The position numbers were made by a program, and so were the translations under genes. From an uncultured Fibrobacter sp. (GTDB lineage Bacteria; Fibrobacterota; Fibrobacteria; Fibrobacterales; Fibrobacteraceae), in NCBI GenBank assembly GCA_937891805.1, contig CALATK010000212.1, forward strand, positions 1 through 9,464: a stretch of 9,464 nucleotides of DNA, read 5' to 3'. Below are positions 1 through 5,899 of this stretch, piece by piece. The notes beneath the pieces are model-generated. The model was not told where the DNA came from, did no database searches, and worked only from the letters and a program-made list of their open reading frames with translations. Numbering within the stretch: position 1 is the first letter of the stretch; the number at the start of each line of letters is the position of its first letter.

Positions 1-794
1 TATCTAGTTCGTCGGTCAATTCTTCGTCAAGTGTCAAGTCTAGCAGCAGTTCTTCTGTGAAACAGTCTTCTTCATCGGTTGCTTCGAGTAGTAGCGAGTA
101 TAAGCCTTATAATCATATGAAGGCTTTTAATTCGGATAGCGTACTTACAGGGGCTTATAAGCAGTTTACATACGAAGGAAGGTCCTACTATTATCTAACA
201 ATCAATGGTACAAATCAAAATGATGAAGCCGCGTCTGTCACAGTTATGGCAGAAAACCTGAATGTTGGCGAAATGGTTGATGGCGATAAGGACCAAAATA
301 ACGATTCCAAGATAGAACGGTATTGTTATGACAATGATACGACGAATTGCCAGAAATATGGCGGACTCTACCAGTGGGCAGAAGCGATGAAGTTGTCGAG
401 CGAATGCAACACCAAGAGTTGTGCTGACTCTATTAAGCCAAACCATCAGGGAATTTGCCCAGATGGATGGAGACTTTTAACTTATGATGATATATATGTG
501 ATTGTGCATGCTGATGGTAATAAAAATGATGTTGAGGATATTAGAAGTACGAATTTTGGTGGCATGAATTTTAGTGGATTCAGTTTGATGGGGGCAGGGT
601 ATCTTTGGAATTATGGGTTTAGAAATTTGAAAGAAATTACATATTGGCATTATCCAGAAGAGGCTATAAGAGGTGGTGACATCAATGTGAAATCGTTCTC
701 TGGTCGGCAAAATAAAACATCTACTGCTATAGCATCTCAAGATGCAAATAAGACACATGGTTTTTCTGTTCGTTGTGCAAAAATAAACAAATGA
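1..794 (+). CDS. FISUMP-domain lipoprotein 1, 5' end outside window
   Basis: This is the 3' part of a secreted lipoprotein. The frame is open from base 3, so the start, signal peptide and lipid Cys lie upstream. Bases 3-98 encode a polyserine linker nearly identical to that of the next paralogue (1323-1418). A FISUMP domain follows. Visible motifs are VMAENLN, KIERYCYDND, GGLYQWAEAM, a Cys pair around CNTKSC, HQGICPDGWRLLT, and a C-terminal SVRCAK. Six domain cysteines suggest disulfides and an extracytoplasmic location. The part after CPDGWRLL (about 480-794) is clearly AT-richer and is where it differs most from its paralogue. The family is known to be greatly expanded in Fibrobacter, but its molecular role is unknown; surface binding or adhesion is only inference. 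The stop is TGA at 792-794, and a LEPR micro-ORF follows 47 nt later. Confidence 0.9.
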   Translation, partial: SSSSVNSSSSVKSSSSSSVKQSSSSVASSSSEYKPYNHMKAFNSDSVLTGAYKQFTYEGRSYYYLTINGTNQNDEAASVTVMAENLNVGEMVDGDKDQNNDSKIERYCYDNDTTNCQKYGGLYQWAEAMKLSSECNTKSCADSIKPNHQGICPDGWRLLTYDDIYVIVHADGNKNDVEDIRSTNFGGMNFSGFSLMGAGYLWNYGFRNLKEITYWHYPEEAIRGGDINVKSFSGRQNKTSTAIASQDANKTHGFSVRCAKINK

Positions 795-841
795 AAAAGT
801 AAGAGAACTCTTTAATCTCAACATGTCAAAGGGCTTGAAAT

Positions 842-934
842 ATGACTAAAAACAACTATAAAAAGAGAATCGGTGAATTTAATTATAAAATCGAACAACT
901 CGAACCCCGCCAGATGATGGATTTTGCGGTATAG
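842..934 (+). CDS. LEPR-motif micro-ORF 1 (30 aa)
   Basis: This short ORF starts at ATG 842 and stops at TAG 932-934. The Lys-rich N-terminus begins MTKNNYKKR and the C-terminus reads YKIEQLEPRQMMDFAV. A weak AAGGGC sits about 8 nt upstream. The ending resembles the LEPR-XLL motif that, from memory, occurs near the N-terminus of very large secreted repeat proteins (LEPR followed by a hydrophobic triplet and D/A). Here the protein stops six residues after LEPR. Two more ORFs of the same design follow the next two lipoprotein genes, with different DNA sequence but the same protein pattern, so chance is unlikely. It could be a real micropeptide, the relic 5' end of a longer LEPR-XLL gene, or a translated tail of the lipoprotein mRNA. 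The function is unknown. Confidence 0.6.
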   Translation: MTKNNYKKRIGEFNYKIEQLEPRQMMDFAV

Positions 935-962
935 ATTCCACATTCCATATTTCACATTGCTT
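935..962 (+). repeat. Heptamer tandem array 1
   Basis: Directly after the micro-ORF stop are four 7-bp units in register: ATTCCAC, ATTCCAT, ATTTCAC and ATTGCTT. Similar arrays of five to six units follow micro-ORFs 2 and 3, in the same position relative to the stop codon. This one is the shortest. It leads into the ribosome-binding site of lipoprotein 2 with no hairpin cluster between them. Confidence 0.65.
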
Positions 963-1001
963 GGTTTGTGGGTGGTGAAAATTTTTACAGGAGATAATGG
1001 T

Positions 1002-2099
1002 ATGAAGTGTGTCAAGGGTCTTGGTTTCTTGTGGGTGGCGGTGCTCGCGGCATTCTTCGCCCTTTCCGCCTGTGACGATTCTTCATCGGCAAGTTCCGAC
1101 GAAACAGGTGTTTCCAGTTCGTCTGTAGAGTCGTCTGATTCGAGTGTCACCCTGAGCGGAGCGTCAGCGGAGTCGAATGGGTCTAGTAACGAAACCAAAG
1201 ACAAGTCATCGAGTAGTGAGAATAAGTCTAGCAGTTCCACAAAAGAAACAAAAGTCTCTTCTGACTCCAAGAGCTCCAGTTCCGTAAAGACAGATGATTC
1301 TTCTAGCAGCAAGAAGGATGTATCTAGTTCGTCGGTCAATTCTTCGTCAAGTGTCAAGTCTAGCAGCAGTTCTTCCGTGAAGCAGTCTTCGTCGTCAGTT
1401 GCTTCGAGTAGTAGCGAATATATTCCCTATAATCATGCAGGGCCTCTTTTGGCAGATAGTTTGAATAGCAACGCTTATCAGAAGTTTTCTGATAAGCGTA
1501 ATGGACGTAGTTACTACTATTTGACGATTAACGGCAAGGATGGCGCATCTGTTACGGTGATGGCCGAAAATTTGAATATAGGTGAAATGGTAAATGGTGA
1601 TAAGGACCAGACCAACGACTCCAAGATTGAACGCTATTGCTACGATAATGATACCACCAAGTGCGATAAGTATGGAGGCCTTTACCAGTGGGCGGAGATG
1701 ATGAACCTTCCGTTCGAATGCAATAGTAAGAGCTGTGCCGACTCCATTAAGCCGAATCATCAGGGAATTTGCCCCGACGGCTGGCGTCTGCTCACTTACG
1801 ACGACCTCGTTGTCATTCTCAAAGCTGATGGAAATGAAGATGGAATAAAAGGGGCTCGTGCTCAGGGTTTTGGCGGCTACAACACCACTGGGTATAGCCT
1901 TGTGGGTGCGGGGTATAACTGGAATTATGGATTTAAGAATATAGGTGAAGCGGTGTATTGGTTCTATCCAGAAGAAGATGCAGATTCTCCAGCAACAAAG
2001 GCTTCGGACTCCTTTACGGGGCAGTCCTTAAATAGTTTTGCGAAATATTCAACGAAAAAGATAAATGGTTTTTCCGTCCGTTGTGTTAAGTCAAAATAA
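1002..2099 (+). CDS. FISUMP-domain lipoprotein 2 (complete, 365 aa)
   Basis: This is an outer-envelope lipoprotein. The start at 1002 is chosen because AGGAG (989-993) lies 8 nt upstream and the protein then opens with a signal peptide: MKCVKG, a hydrophobic stretch, and lipobox LSAC with the lipidated Cys at residue 24. The frame is open further upstream to 924, but that extension would bury the signal. Asp-Asp follows the Cys. Residues 25-139 are a Ser-rich linker with scattered Lys, Asp and Glu. Residues about 160-363 form the FISUMP domain with Cys 213, 221, 240, 245, 257 and 361 and the motifs VMAENLN, RYCYDND, GGLYQWAEMM, HQGICPDGWRLL and SVRCVK. Six cysteines fit three disulfides. It is the only intact copy here that is not coupled to the ATPase and toxin unit. 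A LEPR micro-ORF follows 22 nt after the stop. The ligand or role is unknown; surface exposure is inferred. Confidence 0.92.
   Translation: MKCVKGLGFLWVAVLAAFFALSACDDSSSASSDETGVSSSSVESSDSSVTLSGASAESNGSSNETKDKSSSSENKSSSSTKETKVSSDSKSSSSVKTDDSSSSKKDVSSSSVNSSSSVKSSSSSSVKQSSSSVASSSSEYIPYNHAGPLLADSLNSNAYQKFSDKRNGRSYYYLTINGKDGASVTVMAENLNIGEMVNGDKDQTNDSKIERYCYDNDTTKCDKYGGLYQWAEMMNLPFECNSKSCADSIKPNHQGICPDGWRLLTYDDLVVILKADGNEDGIKGARAQGFGGYNTTGYSLVGAGYNWNYGFKNIGEAVYWFYPEEDADSPATKASDSFTGQSLNSFAKYSTKKINGFSVRCVKSK
1074..1418 (+). repeat. Polyserine linker coding repeat of lipoprotein 2
   Basis: This low-complexity stretch is made of TCT/TCG/AGC/AGT serine codons broken by Lys, Asp, Val and Glu. The stretch from 1321 repeats the window's first bases almost exactly (lipoprotein 1 linker). 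Bases 1296-1336 match 8081-8121 of lipoprotein 4 over 41 nt, across the point where the 2.4-kb duplication ends. It is a plausible site of recombination between paralogues. Confidence 0.75.
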
Positions 2100-2121
2100 A
2101 ATTTATAAGTAAGATTACAAA

Positions 2122-2223
2122 ATGAACATGAAAAAAATAAAGAAATCCGTCAAGAAGTCCACCAAGAACAACTACCGTATTGAGGCTCTTGAACCCCGGT
2201 TCATGATGGATTTTGCGGTATAA
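2122..2223 (+). CDS. LEPR-motif micro-ORF 2 (33 aa)
   Basis: This ORF starts at ATG 2122, with a second in-frame ATG at 2128, and stops at TAA 2221-2223. The N-terminal half is very Lys-rich (MNMKKIKKSVKKS). The C-terminal half reads NNYRIEALEPRFMMDFAV, sharing I-E-x-LEPR-x-MMDFAV with micro-ORF 1. No strong Shine-Dalgarno is visible; the upstream sequence is AT-rich, so translation may depend on the lipoprotein gene ending 22 nt before. The LEPR-XLL resemblance is from memory of that motif family. The codons after LEPR are nearly the same as in micro-ORF 1, while the N-terminal DNA differs, so the C-terminal motif seems to be the constrained part. Confidence 0.6.
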   Translation: MNMKKIKKSVKKSTKNNYRIEALEPRFMMDFAV

Positions 2224-2265
2224 ATTCCACATTCCACACCCCACACTTCACATTTCACATTGCTT
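2224..2265 (+). repeat. Heptamer tandem array 2
   Basis: Six 7-bp units lie in perfect register from the base after the micro-ORF stop: ATTCCAC, ATTCCAC, ACCCCAC, ACTTCAC, ATTTCAC and ATTGCTT. The consensus is roughly A-Y-N-Y-C-A-C. The array abuts the left edge of the first 2.4-kb duplicated unit. Confidence 0.7.
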
Positions 2266-2277
2266 CTGCGTTAGGGG

Positions 2278-2409
2278 GCGTCGCACCGCCACGCGGTGGC
2301 GAGACGCGCAAGCGGCTCGATGAGCCGACCCCGGATCAGGTCCGGGGTGACGAGAGGCGAGCAGCACCCGACCCGGCCCCCCCTCGGCAGGCTCAGGGAC
2401 CGGCCGGGG
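2278..2409. repeat. GC-rich hairpin cluster, copy A
   Basis: Several inverted repeats lie in a row. GCGTC/GACGC (2278-2282, 2303-2307) encloses CACCGC/GCGGTG (2284-2289, 2293-2298). CGGCTC/GAGCCG lies at 2313-2318 and 2322-2327. ACCCCGGA/TCCGGGGT lies at 2328-2335 and 2341-2348. CCCGGCC/GGCCGGG lies at 2372-2378 and 2402-2408. Each resembles palindromic intergenic elements common in many bacterial genomes. It may help stop transcription from lipoprotein 2 and insulate the AT-rich promoter just downstream, but none has a classic U-tract, so I do not call a terminator. Confidence 0.7.
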
Positions 2410-2438
2410 AACGCCCAAGAAAAAAAATTCAAATATGT

Positions 2439-2467
2439 TTGAAATTTTTGCTAAAATTATATATATT
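2439..2467 (+). promoter_or_regulatory. Promoter of ATPase gene, copy A
   Basis: TTGAAA (2439-2444) and TATATT (2462-2467) are separated by exactly 17 bp in an AT-rich tract, a good housekeeping-sigma match. The ATG lies 7 nt after the -10 box, where transcription should begin, so the message would have almost no 5' leader. Confidence 0.6.
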
Positions 2468-2474
2468 TTAAGAT

Positions 2475-3734
2475 ATGGTTGAAATTATTGATTCTGTATC
2501 CAAATACAACTTATGGGGTGGAAATAGCCCGTTTTTGGGCTTTAATCGGCATATTTACCAGGAAAAAGTCATGAAAAGTGTCGGAAACAACCTGGTCAAG
2601 GTTGTTGTCGGGCAGCGTCGTGTCGGAAAGAGTTTCGTTTTGCGGCAGGTCTTGTCGCAAATCGTTGCAGGCGGAGTCCCTGCCGAAAACACGCTATACA
2701 TCAACAAGGAATTCCTTGAATTCTCCGCCATAAAATCTGCAGAGGACTTGCAGTCTCTTTACGCTGCTTACAAGAGCCGGTTTTCGCCCCAAGGCAAGAC
2801 CTATCTTTTCATTGACGAAATCCAGTATATCGATGGATGGGAAAGATTTGTGAACGCCCGTTCGCAGGATTTTGCCGAGCCTTGCGAAGTATTTATAAGC
2901 GGGTCCAATTCGGATATTCTCTCCGGGGAACTCTCGACCATGCTTTCGGGCCGGTATGTCCGGTTTGAAGTTTTTCCCTACAGTTTTGACGAGTTTTGCG
3001 AGTTGACCGGCAAGCCGCAGGATGCGTCGTCTTTTACGGATTATGTCCAGCATGGGGCCCTGCCCGAACTGTTCAACCTTGATTCGGAGGAAATGCGACG
3101 GAACTATGTCGAGAGTCTGAAGGATTCCGTGATGCTTCGCGATGTCGTGCAGCGTTACAGAATCAAGGACGCTACCCTGCTGAACGATCTTTTTGTCTTT
3201 CTTTCGAATAATGCCTCGAACTTGATTTCTTTCACGAATGTGGTCAAGAGCCTTAAGGGGCAAGGGCGGAAAACAAATTACGAGACTGTCTCGACCTATG
3301 CGGGGTATTTGGAAAACGCCTTCTTGATACATTCTTGCCCCCGTTTCAACATTCGTGGCAAGGATTCGCTGTCTGGTCCCGCCAAATACTACATGAACGA
3401 TTTTTCGTTCCACAATTACCTGTATGCGGGTTTTGGGTATGGAATGGGTTATCTTTTTGAGAACGCCATTTATCTGGAACTTCGCAGGCGTGGCTACGAT
3501 GTGTATGTCGGGGAATTGGATGGGAGCGAGGTCGATTTTGTCGCAATCAAAAACGACGCGCGCATTTACATCCAGGTAGCCTATAAGATGGACGGTGAGT
3601 CGACCATTGCAAGAGAATACGCTCCGCTGGAAAAAATCAGGGACAGTTATCCAAAATTTGTTGTGTCGTTGGATGAGTTCCGGCTGCCATCGAATAACGG
3701 AATTTTGCATGTCCGCCCTTGGGAAATACCTTGA
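2475..3734 (+). CDS. AAA ATPase with DUF4143-type C-terminus, copy A
   Basis: This is a cytoplasmic P-loop ATPase of the AAA_14/DUF4143 type, 419 aa and near the usual family length. Walker A is GQRRVGKS (46-53). Walker B is LFIDEIQ (111-117). A GSNS sensor-like motif (143-146) is followed by LSGR (157-160) and the family signature FPYSFDEF. The C-terminal part (about 325-400) looks like the restriction-endonuclease-like fold: E329, then SEVDF (351-355), then YIQVAY (365-370). In typical members the last strand reads E-V-K; here it is Q-V-A, so nuclease activity is doubtful. The start has no Shine-Dalgarno but sits just after a promoter. The biological role of this widespread family is unsettled. 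Its setting beside a dead toxin-antitoxin pair and its duplication suggest a mobile or accessory gene. Confidence 0.9.
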   Translation: MVEIIDSVSKYNLWGGNSPFLGFNRHIYQEKVMKSVGNNLVKVVVGQRRVGKSFVLRQVLSQIVAGGVPAENTLYINKEFLEFSAIKSAEDLQSLYAAYKSRFSPQGKTYLFIDEIQYIDGWERFVNARSQDFAEPCEVFISGSNSDILSGELSTMLSGRYVRFEVFPYSFDEFCELTGKPQDASSFTDYVQHGALPELFNLDSEEMRRNYVESLKDSVMLRDVVQRYRIKDATLLNDLFVFLSNNASNLISFTNVVKSLKGQGRKTNYETVSTYAGYLENAFLIHSCPRFNIRGKDSLSGPAKYYMNDFSFHNYLYAGFGYGMGYLFENAIYLELRRRGYDVYVGELDGSEVDFVAIKNDARIYIQVAYKMDGESTIAREYAPLEKIRDSYPKFVVSLDEFRLPSNNGILHVRPWEIP

Positions 3735-3779
3735 TTCCCTTGTTCTGTTTTGCTAGGCGAAAATGTCCGTGTCTGCCTG

Positions 3780-3808
3780 TTGATTCTGGGTAAAAAAATT
3801 TATATATT
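3780..3808 (+). promoter_or_regulatory. Promoter of toxin-antitoxin remnant and lipoprotein 3
   Basis: TTGATT (3780-3785) and TATATT (3803-3808) have a 17-bp spacer. The ATG at 3815 lies 6 nt after the -10 box, again implying a leaderless start. It sits in the 80-bp gap after the ATPase gene and is the nearest visible promoter for the downstream lipoprotein. Confidence 0.55.
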
Positions 3809-3814
3809 GACGGT

Positions 3815-4189
3815 ATGGCGCAGCCTTTGTCGAAAATCAGCATCCTTGAACCCCTTTGCTGGGATTCAAGCGTGAGTGCCGAGACGCTCCTTCCCCTGGT
3901 GGACGGGACGGTGTCTTCGGTTGGGGGCTTCTCCCGTGAAGCCCTGTTCCTGCGTTCGCTGGAGCGGGTGCCGTGGCACAACCTGGTAGTGCTGTGGGGC
4001 GGGGCGGAAAACTGTGCAAAACTTTATACGGAAAAGGTCCGAAGGGGGCTTCGCAATGGCGACTTCAGACAAAAATACGATTTCGCTTTCGGAATTCTAC
4101 GAGGAGAACCTGTACAGGCTCCAAGATGGAGTTCTGAATATTGTGAAAAACTGCGGCACACCTTTGTATCTGACCGGTGGAACCATTAG
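3815..4189 (+). pseudogene. Probable antitoxin-side partner, 3' end read through, copy A
   Basis: This is the small ORF upstream of an AbiEii-like toxin remnant. Residues 1-80 (MAQPLSKISILEPLCWDSS to about VRRGLR) look like a genuine protein: hand-counted third-position GC is about 56 of 80 codons. From codon 81 (4055 on) the frame overlaps the toxin start, and third-position GC falls to about 16 of 44, while the toxin frame there has about 24 of 43. So the last 44 residues are probably read-through after loss of the original stop. I cannot name the family with confidence; the WD and LERVPWHNLVVLWG pattern recalls the small partner proteins (DUF6922-like, from memory) found next to nucleotidyltransferase toxins. 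Whether it is still expressed is unknown. Confidence 0.55.
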
Positions 4190-4350
4190 ATGTTTCCCAG
4201 GTCATGCAGGGAATAACGCAGGCTGCGTTTGAGAGTATCAAGTGGAAATGCGGATTGACCTTTGCCGAGTTCAAGCGGGACATCGATATGATTGCCGCCG
4301 ACATGCTTTGCCTGAAGGACAACGGCTTGAACGACAGGAGTATGAGATGA
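4056..4350 (+). pseudogene. AbiEii-like nucleotidyltransferase toxin, internal deletion, copy A
   Basis: The ATG at 4056, with a GAAGGGGG stretch upstream, begins a frame reading SEFYEENLYRLQDGVLNIV, then GTPLYLTGGT. This is the usual N-terminus of AbiEii/AbiGii-type nucleotidyltransferases just before the catalytic segment. After GGT (about 4183-4188) the frame is lost. Another frame continues as LDVSQVMQGITQAAFES to FKRDIDMIAADMLCL and ends at TGA 4348-4350, which resembles the family C-terminus. The middle, including the S-D-D-L-D-F active site expected after the LTGGT motif, is missing, and the join is also frameshifted. The enzyme must be inactive. The stop overlaps the lipoprotein start as ATGA, so translation of this remnant may be coupled to it. 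Confidence 0.65.
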
Positions 4351-5531
4351 AAACGATAAAGAAACTCGGCTTGGTGAGCGCTGTAGCTTTTGCAATGCTT
4401 GTGTTCTCGGCTTGCGATGACTCTTCGTCGGCTAGTTCCGACGAAACCGGTACTTCCAGTTCATCGGTAGAAACTTCTGATTTGGATGAGTCGTCATCTT
4501 CTGTTGACAAGAATTCGTCGGGAAATGAATCTACAGAAAAAGACAAGTCTTCCAGTAGTGTCCAGGGATCTGAACCTGTCGAAGTATCAAGTAGTTCCGC
4601 GAAAGAAACAAAGAATTCATCTGACTCCAAGAGCTCCAGTTCCATAAAGTCGGGAGATTCTTCCAGCAGTAATAAGGATAAATCTAGTTCGTCGGTGAGT
4701 TCTTCATCCAGCGAAATAACCGACTATGTTGGGCTGCCCTGTGAAGGCATACTTTCAGATGGAAATACGGGAAAAATATATTTGTGCGTAGATGGACGAT
4801 ATGTGCTCTACGTGCCTACGGAAAGTTCCAGTTCTGGGTCCTATGAACCGTTCGATCAAACACTGCCTTTGAGGGGGCAATTATCCGATAAATATAAGAC
4901 CTTTACTGACACGCGTAACGGACGTGTTTATTATTACTTGACGATTGTCGGCCGTGATACGAATAATGTCAAGGACTCCATACAAGTCATGGCCCAGAAC
5001 TTGAATATCGCCGATGTCACCTTGAAGGTTGGTGAAAACATGACCAATGATGATAAAATTGAGCGCTATTGCTACGATGATGATACCACAAACTGTGACC
5101 GTTACGGAGGACTTTACCAGTGGGCGGAGGCTTTACAGTTGCCGAGTCGTTGCAATACCGAAAGCTGTGCAAGCCTTATACAGCCCAACCACCAGGGCAT
5201 TTGCCCCGATGGTTGGCGCATGATGAATGCAAATGATTTTCGAATCGCTCTGACGAGTACCGATGACTTTGCGAATGGCCTTCGTTCCGGTTATTATTTC
5301 TCCGGCAGCAACAAAAGTGGACTTTCGCTTACTGGGTCGGGCAGGTATTTTCACCAAAAAGGATATGAAGATTTAGATGAAGCTTTTTATATGTATTACC
5401 CTGTGGAATATGTATTTGGAGATGTTATTCGAGGTTCAATGCAGTACGTGACTCGTTATGAGAATAATGTAGGACCTGGTGGGCTTGAAAAATACTGCGC
5501 CCTTTCCGTCCGTTGTGTCAAATTAAAATAA
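4347..5531 (+). CDS. FISUMP-domain lipoprotein 3 (394 aa)
   Basis: The start at 4347 has AGGAG at 4336-4340 and overlaps the toxin remnant's stop. The frame is open further upstream to 4242, but that extension would precede the signal peptide. The signal peptide is MKTIKKLGLV, a hydrophobic core and lipobox FSAC, with Cys 23 lipidated and Asp-Asp next. Residues 24-123 are polyserine linker. A small module follows (about 131-157) with Cys 132 and Cys 147 reading PCEG...YLCVDGRYVLYVP, then a second short serine patch (160-163). The FISUMP domain spans about 184-392 with VMAQNLN, RYCYDDDTTNC, GGLYQWAEAL, HQGICPDGWRMM and SVRCVK. It has the six usual Cys plus an extra one at 384. Residues 1-108 are identical to lipoprotein 4; the rest is unique. 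A surface location is inferred, and the ligand is unknown. Confidence 0.92.
   Translation: MKTIKKLGLVSAVAFAMLVFSACDDSSSASSDETGTSSSSVETSDLDESSSSVDKNSSGNESTEKDKSSSSVQGSEPVEVSSSSAKETKNSSDSKSSSSIKSGDSSSSNKDKSSSSVSSSSSEITDYVGLPCEGILSDGNTGKIYLCVDGRYVLYVPTESSSSGSYEPFDQTLPLRGQLSDKYKTFTDTRNGRVYYYLTIVGRDTNNVKDSIQVMAQNLNIADVTLKVGENMTNDDKIERYCYDDDTTNCDRYGGLYQWAEALQLPSRCNTESCASLIQPNHQGICPDGWRMMNANDFRIALTSTDDFANGLRSGYYFSGSNKSGLSLTGSGRYFHQKGYEDLDEAFYMYYPVEYVFGDVIRGSMQYVTRYENNVGPGGLEKYCALSVRCVKLK
4416..4715 (+). repeat. Polyserine linker with duplication breakpoint, lipoprotein 3
   Basis: This is serine-rich coding sequence. The identity with the downstream copy ends at 4663, inside a run of serine codons. 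After it this copy reads SSSNKDKSSSSVSSSSSE, where lipoproteins 2 and 4 have a KKDVSSSS version. Confidence 0.75.
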
Positions 5532-5552
5532 ATTTCAACAAAGACATCCAAG

Positions 5553-5651
5553 ATGAAAAACATATCTAAGAAATCTTCCAAAAAGAACTCTCAAAATAAT
5601 TTCAATATTGAACCCCTTGAACCGCGCCTGCTTTTGGCCGCCGTCGAATAA
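5553..5651 (+). CDS. LEPR-motif micro-ORF 3 (32 aa)
   Basis: This ORF starts at ATG 5553, 21 nt after the lipoprotein 3 stop, and ends at TAA 5649-5651. The N-terminus MKNISKKSSKKNSQNN is Lys/Ser/Asn-rich. The C-terminus FNIEPLEPRLLLAAVE is the closest of the three to the canonical LEPR-XLL pattern. Its DNA differs widely from micro-ORFs 1 and 2, yet the layout (basic start, aromatic, I-E-x-LEPR, hydrophobic triplet, stop within six residues) is kept. That argues for selection on the peptide or very recent descent from real LEPR proteins. No Shine-Dalgarno is visible. Confidence 0.65.
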   Translation: MKNISKKSSKKNSQNNFNIEPLEPRLLLAAVE

Positions 5652-5653
5652 TC

Positions 5654-5688
5654 ATTCCACACCCCACACTACACATTACACACTCGCG
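5654..5688 (+). repeat. Heptamer tandem array 3
   Basis: Five units begin two bases after the micro-ORF stop: ATTCCAC, ACCCCAC, ACTACAC, ATTACAC and ACTCGCG. The array ends exactly where the second duplicated unit begins, as array 2 does at the first unit. Confidence 0.65.
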
Positions 5689-5701
5689 TCTGCGTTAGGG
5701 G

Positions 5702-5834
5702 GCGTCGCACCGCCATTGCGGTGGCGAGACGCGCAAGCGGCTCGATGAGCCGACCCCGGATCAGGTCCGGGGTGACGAGAGGCGAGCAGCACCCGACCCG
5801 GCCCCCCCTCGGCAGGCTCAGGGACCGGCCGGGG
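5702..5834. repeat. GC-rich hairpin cluster, copy B
   Basis: This has the same order of inverted repeats as copy A. The first inner stem CACCGC/GCGGTG (5708-5713, 5718-5723) has a CATT loop instead of CAC. The stem is unchanged, and this is the only difference I found inside the duplicated unit. Confidence 0.7.
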
Positions 5835-5863
5835 AACGCCCAAGAAAAAAAATTCAAATATGT

Positions 5864-5892
5864 TTGAAATTTTTGCTAAAATTATATATATT
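5864..5892 (+). promoter_or_regulatory. Promoter of ATPase gene, copy B
   Basis: TTGAAA (5864-5869), 17 bp, TATATT (5887-5892); the ATG is at 5900. It is unchanged from copy A, so the second ATPase gene should be transcribed independently. Confidence 0.6.
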
Positions 5893-5899
5893 TTAAGAT

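Larger units (their letters stand above)
2265..4663 (+). repeat. 2.4-kb duplicated unit, copy A
   Basis: This unit recurs at 5689-8088. By eye the two are identical from 2293 to 4663 (2371 bp, offset 3425), including every non-coding base I compared. The only difference inside the unit is a hairpin loop: C at 2292 versus TT at 5716-5717. The left border is at the end of the heptamer array. The right border lies inside the polyserine linker of lipoprotein 3, where a synonymous C/T change (4664 versus 8089) begins the divergence. The unit carries a hairpin cluster, the ATPase, the toxin-antitoxin relic and the lipoprotein N-terminus. I see no transposase and no clear target-site duplication. 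Confidence 0.9.

Noticed and set aside
818..1357. Minus-strand Glu/Leu/Asp-rich frames opposite the serine linkers (also 4271-4645 and 7696-8232)
   Set aside because: They are reverse-complement readings of serine codons, which give Glu, Leu, Asp and Thr runs; no independent coding signal.
1074..1418. Serine-codon repeats considered as a CRISPR array
   Set aside because: There are no fixed-length repeats with unique spacers; the frame stays open and the repeats are serine codons.
2313..2348. Hairpins considered as a rho-independent terminator of lipoprotein 2
   Set aside because: The stems are strong but no T-run follows; the next tract is A-rich and lies after a fourth hairpin.
2694..3710. 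Long minus-strand frame of 338 codons opposite the ATPase gene, and its copy at 6119-7135
   Set aside because: It is antisense to a protein with clear Walker motifs, has no recognisable domain, and owes its length to the codon bias of the plus-strand gene.
5669..5857. Short minus-strand frame of 62 codons over the GC-rich hairpin cluster
   Set aside because: It covers palindromic intergenic repeats, lacks a family match, and is not present in copy A because of the loop indel.
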